Of a stretch of DNA of 64,000 nt, positions 11,033-23,395 are shown in pieces (position 1 is the first letter of the stretch; every line of letters begins with the position of its first letter). The stretch covers positions 37,100,375 to 37,164,374 of the forward strand of contig JAFMSR010000018.1 in assembly GCA_022818135.1 (NCBI GenBank). The letters run 5' to 3'. Origin of the DNA: Saxidomus purpurata. Its lineage: Eukaryota; Mollusca; Bivalvia; Venerida; Veneridae. The notes beneath the pieces were generated by a model, which worked only from the letters and a program-made list of their open reading frames with translations, was not told the origin of the DNA and searched no databases. The translations under genes and the position numbers were made by a program.

Positions 11033-12090
11033 GCAAAGCGAAAATTTGATACTGTAGATCATATGGTTGCTCAACTTTATCTACATTTGTTATTGTTTCT
11101 AACGCTTTTATTTTCAGCTGTAAGAGAATGGATATAGATGTCTTTTTTCTTGATTATAATGAACATAGTAACCGGGGTTTAGTTTCTATAACCCGTAATG
11201 TACTAATGAACTGATGCACTTGGTTCTCTTTACTGACAGTTATTAACAAGGGACAATAGGAGGATATTGCCAGTCTGCCTATTACAGCAGTTGCAAGGAA
11301 TCTGTTAATTTCATATTCAAGGGGATCACTGTCATTTAGTCCACGATCGACGAGAAAATAACGATTTTATCCGTATAAACCATCATTAATACATCATGGA
11401 AAATACAGCCTGCCTAATTCAATTTGTATAATGAGACAGTTTTAATGACGCTTTAGAACATTACAACGTATAGTTACGTATAATGCTGCGGACTATGAGT
11501 TAAGTTTGAGTAAGTCCACTTTCTCTAGTTGTCCTATGTTCATTTGTAAAGCTTCATCATATTATCGTAACGTATCGTAAACTTTCAGCGGCGATTAAAT
11601 AGTTGCTGGAAAAGAGAACTAACTCTTTTTTAAATCAGATTAGTATATGTGTATACGGAAAAGGAGAATGTCTAAGATATGCTGTTGCAAGAGTCATTGT
11701 CTCATGTGGTGTGTACCTCCAAGTGATTTGTGTCTGTGTAAAACGTTAAGAGTCAATCCATTATATATTTATGACAACAACAAGACAGATAGAAAGACTA
11801 TTATTTTAAGAGTTTCAGACAGATGTTTCACAAGCAGGCAAGGTTTACTAGTAAGCTTTGAGCTAGATATATGTTGTACTTCGGCTGTTAAAAATATAAT
11901 AGATTATTATGTTTTCATTTTCTCAGATGTTTGTAATTACCGATGACAAAAGAGAATAAACAGCGTTGTCTGTCGAAATGACACCGAATTGTTTGTTATG
12001 AAACAGACCAGGCTTGTCGCTTTCAATTTAGGCATGTAAGCACGAATACAGTAAAACTTTTGGTGTTATTTCTTATATTATCTAACAGGA
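11033..12090. other. No recognisable feature
   Basis: AT-rich. A 99-codon frame at 11647-11946 is Cys-rich at its start (MSKICCCKSHCLMWC) but shows no known domain, and there is nothing to support it as a gene. Confidence 0.4.
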
Positions 12091-12094
12091 TTTT

Positions 12095-12745
12095 GAAACC
12101 TCTAACCTCTAAGTGTGACATTGACCTTCAAGGTAAGGACATGGGATTTGCGCGTGATATGTCATTTCATTGTGCTCAACAATTGTGCCATGTAATTTCC
12201 TTCCGTGTATGACAGTTACCATGTAAACAGTATTCCATGACCTTTAAACTTTAAGCGTGACCTTGACCTTTTAGGTAGGGTCGTGCGTTTTAAACATCGT
12301 CTTGATGTGCTGAACATTCATGCAAAGTTATCTTAAAATCCTTTAATGCTTGACAGAGTCACAATCCAGACACGAATGTGTGAATACAAATGTATATACA
12401 GGATGCCATTACATTAAGTCTAAGATTAAGATTAAGTGTGACCTTGATCTTTGGGGTAGGGACGTGGGTTTCGTACGCGACATGTTGTCTCGATATGCTG
12501 AACATTTATGCAAAGTCATATTAAAATCCTTCTGAATCAATGCATAACCCCGAGTTACAGTCCGGACACAAATGTGTGCATAAAATATAGGATTTTGTTC
12601 ACTTTATACTCAAAGTGTGACCGTGACCTTTAAGGTAGAACATGGGATCTCAAAACATCGTCTACATGTGCTGAACATCCGTGCCAACTGATTTGAAAAT
12701 CCCTTCATGCATGACAAAGTTGCATTCCGGACACGAAAAAATTGA
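12095..12745 (+). repeat. E-type satellite array, diverged
   Basis: About four degenerate units of 150-180 bp with the E landmarks: AAGTGTGACCTTGACCTT, TAGGGACGTGGGTTT, GATGTGCTGAACATT, AAAATCCTT and AGTCCGGACAC. More diverged than the arrays at 52382 and 62486, hence older. No terminal segments are recognisable. Confidence 0.75.
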
Positions 12746-13747
12746 ACCTTTGGAAGTATAAAAGCCGATGGTCATTATAAAGTTAAATTGTGCATATGAA
12801 TATATTGTACGGGAAGATATATATTTGTATTCTGTGATAGCAGTAAGTTATTTCAACTTTTCTTATTTGATGGAGCCAAACATTCGAGAGAAATAGAAAA
12901 ATATAATATTTATCATTTATTTTGTCAGAATCGAAGAAATTATTATCACTGGCACGTATTTGCAATGTTTTCTTTACGGCAGAAAATAACAATTGCCCTA
13001 AAATATGGCACCGGCTGACGCATATTTTCAGACAATATTTCAAGTGTTTTCTGGAGGTTTTAATGCGGTTGTAAAATATTTCACGGTAAGAGTTTAAGTG
13101 AAACAAATGCAGAGATTTGGTAGCTCAGGTGTAGCTCGGACAATATGTCTGATATTCCTGCATGAACATTTTAAAGTGTTTCACTTGAAAGAAAATTACA
13201 TCGGAGTGAATTTAAACACGATGTAATTAAAATTAAACTAATCTACCGGTACAAACTCGAACATGTCTACTAAACAGGGAGCATTATAAGTTCCTTTTTT
13301 CTGTAACGTGTTTTGTAACGTTATGTTATGTAAACTACATCACAATTGTATGTACTACTATGGTCAAACACAGAATTTGAATGAACAGAATTCATGTTTA
13401 CAAAATATTATCAAATATGATGAAATTATTCATATATCGTGCGTTTACAGAGAGGTATAATTAGGTGTAAAATTCGTTCCTGTTGTTTTGCGAATTTAGG
13501 GGTGATGTAAATTACACTAAAATATTCATGTGGCACGGATTTGATAACTACAACATGCAGTTTCAGAAAATACTGTCCCTAACGGTCATTTCAATAAACA
13601 ATACAAAATGTGGTATTTTTGCACCGGTTACCTCTAGAAATAGGTCTCAGTTGTTAATCATGTTGCAGCACTAATACGTGTAATAAGTATTATGTTTGGA
13701 ATGTGGTCTGTAACCAAATAATGTACTCTTCACTCTTTTACATTTCA
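12746..13747. other. No recognisable feature
   Basis: AT-rich. The minus-strand frame 12783-13106 and the plus-strand frame 13483-13674 have no recognisable motif. Confidence 0.4.
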
Positions 13748-14220
13748 AAACAAGAGATGTCCCTCATATGTGATTCATGCCCCCGAAAGAGGTGTCTCAC
13801 AGTCTATGTCGTCTCCATGTGCTCAACACTGTGCCATGTAATTTTAAAATCCTTCCATTTGCATGACAGAGTTAAAATGCATACAGTATCCTATTACCTT
13901 TAAACTCAAAGTGTGACCTTGAGCTTTGATGTAGGGAAGTGGGTCTCGTCTTGATGTGCTGAACATTTGTGCCAAGTTATTCTAAAATCGATCAATGCAT
14001 GACAAAGCTACAGTCCTGACACGAACGTATGCATATATACAGGATTCCATTACAAATTAACACTAAGTGTGACCTTGACCTTTGAGATAGCGACTTAGAT
14101 CTTGTATCCGACTCGTTGTCTTGATGTGCTTAACATTTGTGCCAAGTTATTTTAAAATCCTTAAATGCATGACAAAGTTACAGCCCGGACACGAAACGGA
14201 CGGACAGACGGACGGTGCGA
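13748..14220 (+). mobile_element. E-type satellite-bearing element, short
   Basis: Starts with an AACAAGAGATGTCCCTCA-like leader and ATGCCCCCGAAAGAGGTG, the same left end as at 62514. About 2.5 monomers follow (GTGTGACCTTGA, GATGTGCTGAACATTTGTG, AAAATCCTT). It closes with CGGACGGACAGACGGACGG and TGCGATTTTAA, but lacks the final CCTTCGGGGGCAT seen at 63712. Confidence 0.75.
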
Positions 14221-14369
14221 TTTTAACAAATTTAAATAGCTTTGCCAATGGCGCATACTTTTACAACTCCAAATAGTCCAGTTTACTTCTTGTTCTTGTT
14301 CAGATGCAATCAATTTTGTAATCTTTGTATGCAAAGTCATTTTGCAACTCAATCCTATTATGTAAATTA

Positions 14370-14530
14370 CTGATCATGTCTGCAATCTTTTTTTAACCAT
14401 CTAACACAGGCGACTGTTTTTCCCAGTTTTGTGTCTACTTAATTTGTCAGTAATCTCTGGAATGACAACTGTGATAAGAATGTTTAGGGAGAGGCTCTGT
14501 GAGATTGATTTAACATCTTCAACCTTAATT
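14370..14530 (+). repeat. Dispersed low-copy repeat P
   Basis: TCTGCAATCTTTTT, ACACAGGCGACTG, TTTGTGTCTACTTAATTTGT and AATCTCTGGAATGA match the other P copies. Confidence 0.45.
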
Positions 14531-14544
14531 AACAGGAAGTTTTT

Positions 14545-14662
14545 TTAAAGCTGCTCGCTCTCAGATTTTGGTGAAAAAATAAAAGTTCTTTAAACTCTCT
14601 GAACATAACGTATTTAAGAACGAATGGTCAAATAAAAAGGTTCCAGTATAAATTCCTGTCGA
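14545..14662 (+). mobile_element. Family A MITE, left third
   Basis: TTAAAGCTGCTCGCTCTCAG followed by the A body up to CCAGTATAAATTCCTGTCGA, then an abrupt end. Confidence 0.75.
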
Positions 14663-14969
14663 ACAATGACGACAACATGATACTATTATAATTATGTTTA
14701 ATATTTAAAAGCACGAGAAGGCAGGTATGCATTATTTTATACAATAGCTCCACCCGTGTATAAAACATTTCAAATATCAGCAATTACTTATCTCGAGTAT
14801 GAGATATAAAAAGATAGACATGTATACATATATTTATCTTACCTTACATCCTAATATAAGCACATTTTGCGTTTAAGATATGTTGTTTACCAGCTGGGAA
14901 TTTATTCATACGAAGATGCTTAATGTTCAGCCGAAAAAATGTTCTGTGTTTCTCTTTAAATTTGAAATT

Positions 14970-15215
14970 TATAGCTACTCGCTCTCAGTAACCGATGTAT
15001 TTTGTTTTTTAAATTGTCATACTTACTTCATAAGTATAAAACTAGAATCAATAAACAAGCAAAAATCTAGGTAGGAATTTGCAGAAATCGATTGAAAATG
15101 TCGGTTACACGGCACCGCTATACTATATGTTCATATTGATATTTCAAAAGCGTTTGCAACGCTTTTGAATTTGCAAGCGTATTTTTCTAAATTTAGAGAT
15201 ATACGTGACAGGCAT
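14970..15215 (-). mobile_element. Family A MITE, inverted partial copy
   Basis: Begins TAGCTACTCGCTCTCAGTAA, runs through GCAGAAATCGATTGAAAATG and the central palindrome AAAAGCGTTTGCAACGC, and stops at GATATACGTGACAGG. With the fragment at 14545 it may be one element broken by about 300 bp of unrelated sequence. Confidence 0.75.
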
Positions 15216-15513
15216 ACTTGTAATTGTTATCCTCGGACTTTGAGTAGACAGTACGATCGTTACATGAACTGTCTTAAAATTGTAGACGTGATGTCTGCGG
15301 GGACTCGACAGCATGACAGCAATTAGCAACCATATAAAAAGACTTTTCTATCTAATCTAATCAGCAAAACACGACACGTGTTGTTTGCTAAGACAATTCT
15401 TAGTGCTATGACTCATTAGACAATTCAAATTCAATTTTCATGACAACCCATCCAAATTTATGATTTTTTTAAATGTCGTGGCAATTTGAATCTTTCACAT
15501 GAAGACATATTTA

Positions 15514-16590
15514 AACAAGACGGCCATGATGGCCCTATATCGCTCACCTACATACCAGTCCACTTGCCTAATGGATGTGGTCAATTTTGACCCAAGACGC
15601 ATGATTTGAACAAAGTACGTGAAAGACCACAAGACAATGTTACATACCAAATAGGTTTATATGTACATCTTTGTAAAACAAGTGACCTCCTTGGCGGGGC
15701 CAATATTGACCCCAGGGGTCACGATTTGAACTAACTTAAAAGACGTCTACTAGGCAATGCTCTAGGCCCTTTGGTTTCAGAGAAGAAGACTTTTAAAGTT
15801 GTTCCTGTATAAGCTTATGTAAAATCAAGTGTCCCCTGGAGGGATAAATTTTGACCTGGGGGTCATAATTTGAACAATAGAGGTCCACTAGGCATTTCTA
15901 CATGCCAAATATCTAATCTCTAGGTCTTGTGGTTTCAGAAAAGAAGATTTTTAAAGTTTTTGGGTTTTGAACAGTAGATGTTCACTAGGTATTTCTACAT
16001 GTCAAATATTTAATCTCTAGGTCTTGTGGTATCAGAGAAGAAGTTTTTCCTACATAAGCCTATGTAAAAATCCAAGTGACCGAACAATTTTGCCCCGGGG
16101 GTCATAATTTGAACAATCTTGGTAGAGGTCCACTAGACAATGCTACATGCTAAATATCTAAGCTCTCGGCTTCTCGGTTTCAGAGAAGAAGATTTTTATA
16201 GTTTTTCCTATATAAGCCTATGCAAAACGAAGTGACCACCCGCGCGGGGTCAATTTTGACCCGGAGGTCATAATTTGAACAATCTTGGTAGAGGTCCACT
16301 AGACAATGCTACATGCTAAATATCTAAGCTTTAGGCCTTGTGGTTTCAGAGAAGATTATTTAAGTTTTTCCTATTTGTTGCCATAGCAACCAGAGTTTTG
16401 CATGGAATGGAATTCCTTGAACAACTTTGATAGAGGTTTATGCAAGGAACATCCCTGCAAAGTTTTATTAACATTGGCCCAGTGGTTTCAGAGGAGATGT
16501 CGTTTGAAGGAAATGGTGGACGGACGGACGACGGACGGAATGCGATACCAATAGCTCACTTTCGCACTTTGTGCCAGGTGAGCTAAAAAT
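15514..16590 (+). mobile_element. F-type satellite-bearing element
   Basis: The left end is AACAAGACGGCCATGATGG followed by CCCTATATCGCTCACCT. The core is a diverged tandem array of ~166-170 bp units (TCATAATTTGAACAATCTTG, GAGGTCCACTAGACAATGC, TTGTGGTTTCAGAGAAGA). It ends with GGACGGACGACGGACGG and CCAGGTGAGCTAAAAA. The inner end motifs GCTCACCT and AGGTGAGC are inverted. This layout fits non-autonomous Helentron/pearl-like elements known from bivalves. No replicase is encoded. Confidence 0.75.
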
Positions 16591-17619
16591 GGAAGTCTTT
16601 CTGCGAACATGATAATAATCCCTATTTGTATTTGTATCATTAAACTTTATTTATTGCGCTCAACCTTTTAACAGAAAGGAAAAACTACATAAAACAGTGC
16701 TAGAGTTAACGAAGCATTTACGATTTAGAAGCTTCTGTGAATGTAAAAGCAAAATTTCAGGAATCACCTTTAATGGTGAAAGATCATAAATTGGCAATCC
16801 ATTTCTGGTTTCGAAATGAATAGGCCGTGAAATGAAGAGAAGCTTTATCAAGACGCAATTTGTTTTCGCGTAGTTGTGATTTATGTCAAGAAAATGTATG
16901 TTGGCCAACTGACAAATTTTTTATTTTCTTTCAATGAATCCTAATATCTCTTGTCAATTTGTTAAGATGATATTGGTACAGACGAATTGTTGTCTAATAG
17001 TTACAGACAAATCGTTAAAAGTTACACATTTTGTGTAACGAAAATCGTAGGAGTACGGTTCTGCCAACAACAATAATGCAAAATTTCGAAATTGATAATG
17101 ATGAGTCCCTTTTCAATTGAGATCATTGAACATTTTAACAGAAAATAAATACGGCTGATGCCAAATTTTCTTTGAGGCAGTTAGTCTACTTGCCGCTACG
17201 TTGGTCTTTTTTTGAACTTTTCTAACAGAGAAGCTTTCTATTCAATAGAGTACCACTCCTTCATATATGTAACAAGAAGTTTTGTTCAAAGTACTGGAAT
17301 AATCAAACTGCAGATGCAATATGATACATAATATCTGCATACATCCAAAATTGCTCAATTTACTGAAGATATCAATATGGTTGATTCAAATATCAAACAT
17401 CAATTCTAGCTAAAGATAAAAGTGGAGCATACAGCGTTTCATACAGAGTCTCATACAAGAACCTCGAGAAAACTGTGAAAGCCGATCTGTAACCGTTTAT
17501 ACACGACATCATACCCACACATTCGAAGTATCTGGAGGCTTTTGATTGGATACAATTTTTTGCCGGACCATTTCTCAGCAGTAGGTGGCTGGAATTCAAT
17601 GAATCCCACAGGAGTGATT
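16591..17619. other. No recognisable feature
   Basis: AT-rich unique-looking DNA. Minus-strand frames of 82 and 68 codons have no recognisable motif. Confidence 0.4.
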
Positions 17620-18110
17620 AGAAGTTGTGCATATTATCGGCTTGTTGCATACACGTTTGATCGTGCTATTTCTAGGTGACAACTAGCAATAATTTAATGA
17701 CAAGCTATAGGCGTGCCAGATGTGCATATTGTTGGCATGTTATGCCCGGATAATTATACATTGAACTATTGCCCTTTGATTTTTTCATACATACAGTGTA
17801 CATATAGATGTTTGGCAGTGCTATTTCTTGGCATCTACTGGCCAGAATTTAGTGATAAGTACTAACCTTATATTTGTATGTTGTTGGCATGTTACGCCTT
17901 GATAATATTTTGTCGAGCTATGACCCTTTGAAGTTTTCATTTTCGTATAATTAGTGTTTGTTTGGAAACACTATTTTTCCACACCAAATGATGAAAATGA
18001 AGAGTGCGATACGTAACAAATTTAGTTGTGTATATCGTCGTTATGTTGTGCTCGAATAACTAATTGGCCGGAATAGAAAATTCTTTCATAATCGCAATCT
18101 ATAGCCCAAC
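17620..18110 (+). repeat. Old satellite (Q), ~155 bp period
   Basis: Diverged units recognised by GTGCATATTGTTGGCATGTTATGCC-like segments at about 17622, 17721, 17875 and 18031, with shared GAACTATTGCCCTTTGA/GAGCTATGACCCTTTGA and TTTTCAT. The first interval is shortened. Confidence 0.55.
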
Positions 18111-18921
18111 ACCAACATACTATGTACCTTTTCCTTAAAGTGTGTCGAAAGTACCTAGTAAAAGGGTAAAATAACCTTAACAAAGTGACATCTAGAGGTA
18201 TGCATCACCTTCAGTGAAAGTCTAGCCATGTTTGTGTTTTCCTTTTAAATTGTATGATTTTAATGTCTATGTCAATTATTTCACTACTACAGCCAATAAA
18301 CTACACTGACATTTATTTAGCCTTTATTAACATGATGTTATGTTTTCCCTTCGTGACATCTTACAGTATGAATCGTTGTGCAAATGAAAATGTTTCGCAA
18401 AAAAATGTGTAAAAAACATTTCACGTGCTGGAAAAACAAGACCGAGATCGAAAAAAATATTACAGAAACTACAATTTCTGAAAATTGAATTACATAAATC
18501 AGTTCAATAAACATTCACTTAAAGTGATTTAATACGGACCGTTTGTTTAAAAGGGATTTTATGTCTAATGGTATCGTTGTAGTTCTTTCGCACTGTATTT
18601 ATTTTCACTGTCTTCTAAACATCTGTCTATGTTTACATCCTTAATGTGTTTTGTTCGATGAGATCTATATAACCCGTGTTAATGCATATCTGAGCGAACA
18701 ACGTTACTTTGAATTTGACAGACAACATCCAAGATGTATTTCTAATGGCGTCCATATGAATTATTCATGACGTCGTGTTGCATTGCGACTGCGTCACATG
18801 GAATTACTTTGATCAATCCGCTGTCACAGACTAACAAACAAGCATAATGATACAGACAGTATTTGCAATTGTTATCATTGTAATTAATCATATAATAATT
18901 GACGTACAAAACCTTTAAATT
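18111..18921. other. No recognisable feature
   Basis: AT-rich DNA with no clear repeat. The minus-strand frame that starts upstream in the retroelement copy reads into it by chance. Confidence 0.4.
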
Positions 18922-19027
18922 AATGAACAAAAAAAAAACAAAAATAATATCAAACAGGGAATGCCACGTACCAAAAACGCAGCCTCCCCAAAACGAGCCC
19001 CACAGCACCCAGAAGTGCACACCACCA

Positions 19028-19065
<38 letters not shown>

Positions 19066-19313
19066 ACGCACACAACACACATACACACACACAATCATGT
19101 ACACACACAAACATACACTACCAACACACACTAGCATACAAAGCAAACACACGAGGACAAAACGAACAATTAAAGGAACACAGTGGGGCACCGCCTTGGA
19201 ACGGTCAGTGGCAAAAACACCACTGGGGAGCTTAAACCGGTTTATGGTGCGCACCCAACCTCACTCTTACCCCCACCATGTTCCAAAGTCACAGGACAGT
19301 GTAAATAAAAGTA
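18922..19313 (-). mobile_element. Truncated non-LTR-like retroelement
   Basis: Sense strand is minus: the constant T-rich end is at 18922 (plus strand AACAAAAATAATATCAAACA) and the truncated end is near 19313, where similarity to the copy at 61180 stops after AATAAAAGTAAT. It contains a compound (CA)n tract at 19027-19135. Open frames of 170-173 codons on both strands reflect the CA/TG repeat and the shared 3' region. They contain no reverse transcriptase motif. Confidence 0.78.
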
Positions 19314-19366
19314 ATCGATCGCGCTTTGTTGTATTGCATCGCGATATGCATTTCACTGGAAAAAAC

Positions 19367-19940
19367 GAACAAGAGGACCATGATGGCCTTTATAGCTCAT
19401 CTGACTATCATTGCACTTAGAAGACAGTAATTAAAAAGGTCATATTAAGGTCAGTCATGGGTATTTTGGAAATTGGTATGCAAAATTGCAAAACCTATCC
19501 AAATTTCAGCTATGCAGCTTGAAAGAAAAAACTAGGCAAATGGTCAAGTGCAAAGTCAACCACGGTTAAAGTTGAAAACTGCATTCAAAATTGCACATAT
19601 GGTTCAAATTTGCTGTACCTTAAAAACAGAAAAGTAGGTCAGTAGGTCAAGGTAAGCCAATGCCGAAGACGAAGTGCACATGCAAAACAGCATACATGGT
19701 CCGCATTTTAAAAACAGAAAATATGTCAGTAGACCAATGTCGGTCAAGGTCAAAGTTGAAATTTGCAATCAAAACTATGTATGTGCATGTGTAGTTCAAA
19801 TTTCATGTATGGAGCTTCAGAAACAAGAAAGTAGTTAAGTAGGTCAACGTCAGCCAATTTTGAAGTTGAAATATATTTGCAAAAATATACACATGGTCTA
19901 ATTTTCATTGATGTAGCTTCAAAAACTGGTCACTTGTATG
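19367..19940 (+). repeat. F-like start followed by ~110 bp tandem units (H)
   Basis: Starts AACAAGAGGACCATGATGG, CCTTTATAGCTCATCTGAC, the F/G-type left end. Degenerate units follow (GGTCAAGGTCAAAGTTGAAA, TTCAAATTTC.TGTATG.AGCTTCA, AAGTAGGTCA). No closing GGAC tract is visible. Confidence 0.6.
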
Positions 19941-20575
19941 ACAGCTATAATATTATATAGTTTATGCTATCAGAAAGGAACTTGCAATTTCTCTTTGTGA
20001 ATTTGATTCTCGGGGAAATGGTAAAAAGTCATTACAATGTACAATTGAATATCACATCTATGACTATCAAGTCCACGTATGTATTGAAATATATGCTGAA
20101 ACCAATATTTTCAAGAACTTTTCAATTTCAGAAAAGAAATGCAATCCTTTGGTTGATGAAGCATTATTTCATCAATTCTTTGTATTTTATTAAGTTATCT
20201 GGCAATTCAAGGTCTCGTCTTTCTTCACAAAACTATTTCGCAAGTAAATTATATTATGTAAATAACTGGTAAGATACATCAGTATTTGCGCCGTCTGTAA
20301 TCTTTTCAACTATCACACTATCTTATATTGTTGCGTTTGCTTCATTACTCGATGATACGGGCGACCGCAATCACACTCGAAGAACATTTCATATACCAAT
20401 CAGCCTCCGCAACCTATGTTTCAGTGCAGTTTTGTTTAGTGCAGTAGTTTGGAGAACCTTTAGTACAATTACATTACCTCACTCGTAAGTATTTAAATAA
20501 AGATCCGATACTAGTACGCATTCGTATTTGCTTGCGACTTGAATTTTTGCATTACTTGATCAATAAACAATTTTA
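19941..20575. other. No recognisable feature
   Basis: A 102-codon plus-strand frame (19964-20272) is Lys/Phe-rich with no known motif and follows directly on the H array. Treated as chance. Confidence 0.4.
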
Positions 20576-20972
20576 TATGAAAGCTGCTGGCTCTCAGATT
20601 TTGGTGAAATGTTTTTATTTAAGTTCACCAAACTCTATGAAAATAACATATTTTAGAGCAAATTGTCAAATAAAAAGGTTCCAGTATAAATTCCTGTCAA
20701 AATTTTTTGTATATTTGAAATTATTCACTACTAGATGATAAAGCGTTACAAACGCTTTTGAAATACAACCATACTCAATATAACCATATAGCGTAGCTGT
20801 GCCGTAAATCCAAGCTCACCAGCATTTTCAACAGTTTTTCAAATTGCTACCTAAAATTTTACTTGAGATTTTGATTGTAGCGTTTATTTTTACATTTTAT
20901 GCTTGTCAATGAATATATCATTTTTGAGGAATTCATATTTTTCACATGAAACTATGAGCGAGCATCTTCAAA
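20576..20972 (+). mobile_element. Family A MITE, divergent
   Basis: Left AAAGCTGCTGGCTCTCAG; right ATGAGCGAGCATCTTCAAA. The body is collinear with A (CCAGTATAAATTCCTGTCAA, AAAGCGTTACAAACGC). The right end merges directly into the left terminus of a C element. Confidence 0.72.
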
Positions 20973-21309
20973 GGGGCATTCCCTACATCTAATAGACTAT
21001 AATGATAAATAAATACAATTTCAAAAAGGACCAATTGCGAAAAAAATGATAAATTTTACCACAATTAATCAATATATTAATAATCTGAAATAAATCCCAT
21101 CCATCCATTAATTGTACTACAGCAGCCCTAAATAGATTATTGAATGGTTTAATGTATTGCACTATATTTTAAACCGCTGATTTTTATCGATAATGACTTG
21201 GAATGCATATCTGTAACTTTAACGTCGAATTATAATACTTTCAAAGACTCTATTATTTATGTTATACTTCCGTACTTAGACTTCAATTATAGGGAATGTC
21301 TCGTAAAGG
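20968..21309 (-). mobile_element. Family C element, full length
   Basis: Starts AAAGGGGCATTCCCTACATC and ends ATAGGGAATGTCTCGTAAAG. The body is collinear with C in inverse orientation (AATAAATACAATTTCAAA, CCATTAATTGTACTAC, ATCGATAATGACTTGGAATG). It is immediately preceded by the A element, sharing the former TTAA site. Confidence 0.75.
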
Positions 21310-22071
21310 AGAGCCCTAAATAAAACAAATCACTCTCACAACTGTTCCTTTTTTGTAGTAATTGGCATTAACGCAAAACCTTCTGTCTTATGCTTCAAAC
21401 AAGGCTATAAATATATATTAATTTACACAACTTAACACACTGATCACGTCTCAACACTTCCCTTCATTTTACACTCAACATCTTTTCTAAGTATACACTT
21501 CAAAGATGTGTCGTATTTCATTCAATTTTTAAATAATTTTATAAATATAACATCATCATAATATATATCAAAACTGATCTTTACATGTAACACCCCGTTA
21601 GAGTTATGAAGATAGGTACCAAACACAGTGGGCCGTAGATTTTTAAGTTTGACACACAGCCAATTATTCATGACTCACTAAAATGTATGATTGTCCATCC
21701 TTCTAATCCTATCAGTTGTAAGGTGCAGAAAGGAATTTTGAGAGTTTATCCCGATTCATATCCAAAACAAAAATACAATCTTATGAAGATTTAATGGTAA
21801 TGAACACCTAGTATGTAAAAAGTAAAGCGTGTTAAAATATTCATTTACAAATAGACCAAGGTTAACTATTAGCTTTGATGTACGTACTTTTTCCCGCAGA
21901 TTATAGTTCGATCTGAACACTTGAACTATAATTAACTTGCTAACAGCATATTTCATTGTTCAGTTTTTGTTTTCATACATTGATGTAACAAGTGAATAGA
22001 TTTATTTCACTGTTACAAAGCGACTTGTTTTGCTCTATCGTCGATGTGTATGAATTAATTTACGAGATGCA
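21310..22071. other. No recognisable feature
   Basis: AT-rich DNA between C and A elements. No coding or repeat signal. Confidence 0.45.
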
Positions 22072-22429
22072 TTAAAGCTGCTCGCTCTCAGTTACCGTTG
22101 AAAAATATTTTTTTTTGAATTGGCATACGTGTATAAAACTAAATGCTAGATTCAAAATATAAGCAAAAATCTACGTAGGAATTTGCAGAAATCGATTGAA
22201 AATGTCGGTTACACGGCATCGCTACACTACACAAAAATGTATGTTTGAATTTCAGAAGCGTTTGCAACGCGTTTGAATTTGGTAGCGTATTATTTGAAAT
22301 TTAGAGATATACGTGACAGGAAATTATACTGAAGCCTTTTTGTATGACTATATGTTCTGAGATACATTATTTACATACAGATTCAAGAACTTTATTCTTT
22401 TACCAAAATCTGAGATCGAGCAGCTTTAA
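22072..22429 (-). mobile_element. Family A MITE, full length
   Basis: TTAA at 22072-22075 and 22426-22429. TIRs AGCTGCTCGCTCTCAG and CTGAGATCGAGCAGCT (one mismatch). The central palindrome is AGAAGCGTTTGCAACGCG. Confidence 0.86.
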
Positions 22430-22732
22430 AGGAAACCTGTTGTTTACTACTCTTACATTGTTTGGATATTACATGAGAAGTCAGATGATAAATTATTTAT
22501 GTTTGGCTGAATGAAATGAAGCGCGATAGTATTTATGAAACCAAAGCTTTCACCACTTGGACAATAAGTTTTTACTTATATAATTCTAAAACATTACGCA
22601 ACCTATTTCTTATTTCCTCAGTTTTCTAATTACTGTTGTTTAATTATAATCAATTAAAGTGTACTTTTGTTCAAACTTAAACACTGTCAGAGTTTCTTTT
22701 CATATTTACTGAATCATGCTGCCGCTATTGTG

Positions 22733-22913
22733 GTTTAAAGTGGAATGATGCGCATTTTTTCAAGTAAAAATCAAGCTGAAATAGGTGTGTGTAAAAAAAA
22801 GGGTAGCGGAAATAATAGCTTTTAACCTAATACACCAAACTCTCCCTGCTATCAGTACGAAATAATGACTTTCCAAATATTACTTTTCCTATTTTGACTG
22901 GGCAGTCTTTTTA
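22733..22913 (+). mobile_element. Family B element, left part
   Basis: TTTAAAGTGGAATGATGCGCAT is the B left end. The body is collinear with 3271-3385 but carries an extra ~60 bp (GGGTAGCGGAAATAATAGC and following). It stops at TTGACTGGGCAGTC, then joins an A fragment. Confidence 0.65.
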
Positions 22914-22916
22914 AAT

Positions 22917-23207
22917 AAAAACTAGAATTAAATTATAAGCAAAAATCTAGGTAGAAATTAGCAGAAATCGATTGAATATGTCAGTTACACGGCTCCGCTA
23001 CACTTTATGTTTATATTGAAATTTGAAAGTGTTTGCAACGCTTTTGAATTTGTTAGCGTATTTTTTTTAATTTAGAGATATACATATACATATGGCATGA
23101 ATTTATACTGGAGCCTTTTTATATGACTAAATGTTCTAAATACGTTATTTACATACAGTTTCAAGAACATTGTTTTTTTACCAAAATCTGAGAGCGAGCA
23201 GATTTAA
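22917..23207 (-). mobile_element. Family A MITE, lacking one end
   Basis: Starts inside A (AACTAGAATTAAATTATAAG) and continues to the terminus CTGAGAGCGAGCAGATTTAA. It is fused directly to the truncated B element, giving a B/A chimera. Confidence 0.72.
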
Positions 23208-23395
23208 TATGTATACATGTAACACGTGCAGTTTGTACTATTTTCTACTTTCATTTTTTGCCTTAAAAGCATCACGAACAAGCAAGTATTTACATTTGTT
23301 TTGTATTATTTGATCCTGTGTTAATATGTTTGCAATGTTAATCTATGTTCTACGGTGGCACAGAGGTGACATCCGCAACACTTTATTTATATTGT

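Noticed and set aside
11647..11946. Cys-rich small secreted protein
   Set aside because: No signal peptide, no regular Cys spacing beyond the first 15 residues, no homologous copy in the window.
18742..19420. Open frames of 170-173 codons on opposite strands
   Set aside because: Both cross the CA/TG tract of a truncated retroelement copy, overlap each other, and carry no reverse transcriptase or other domain.
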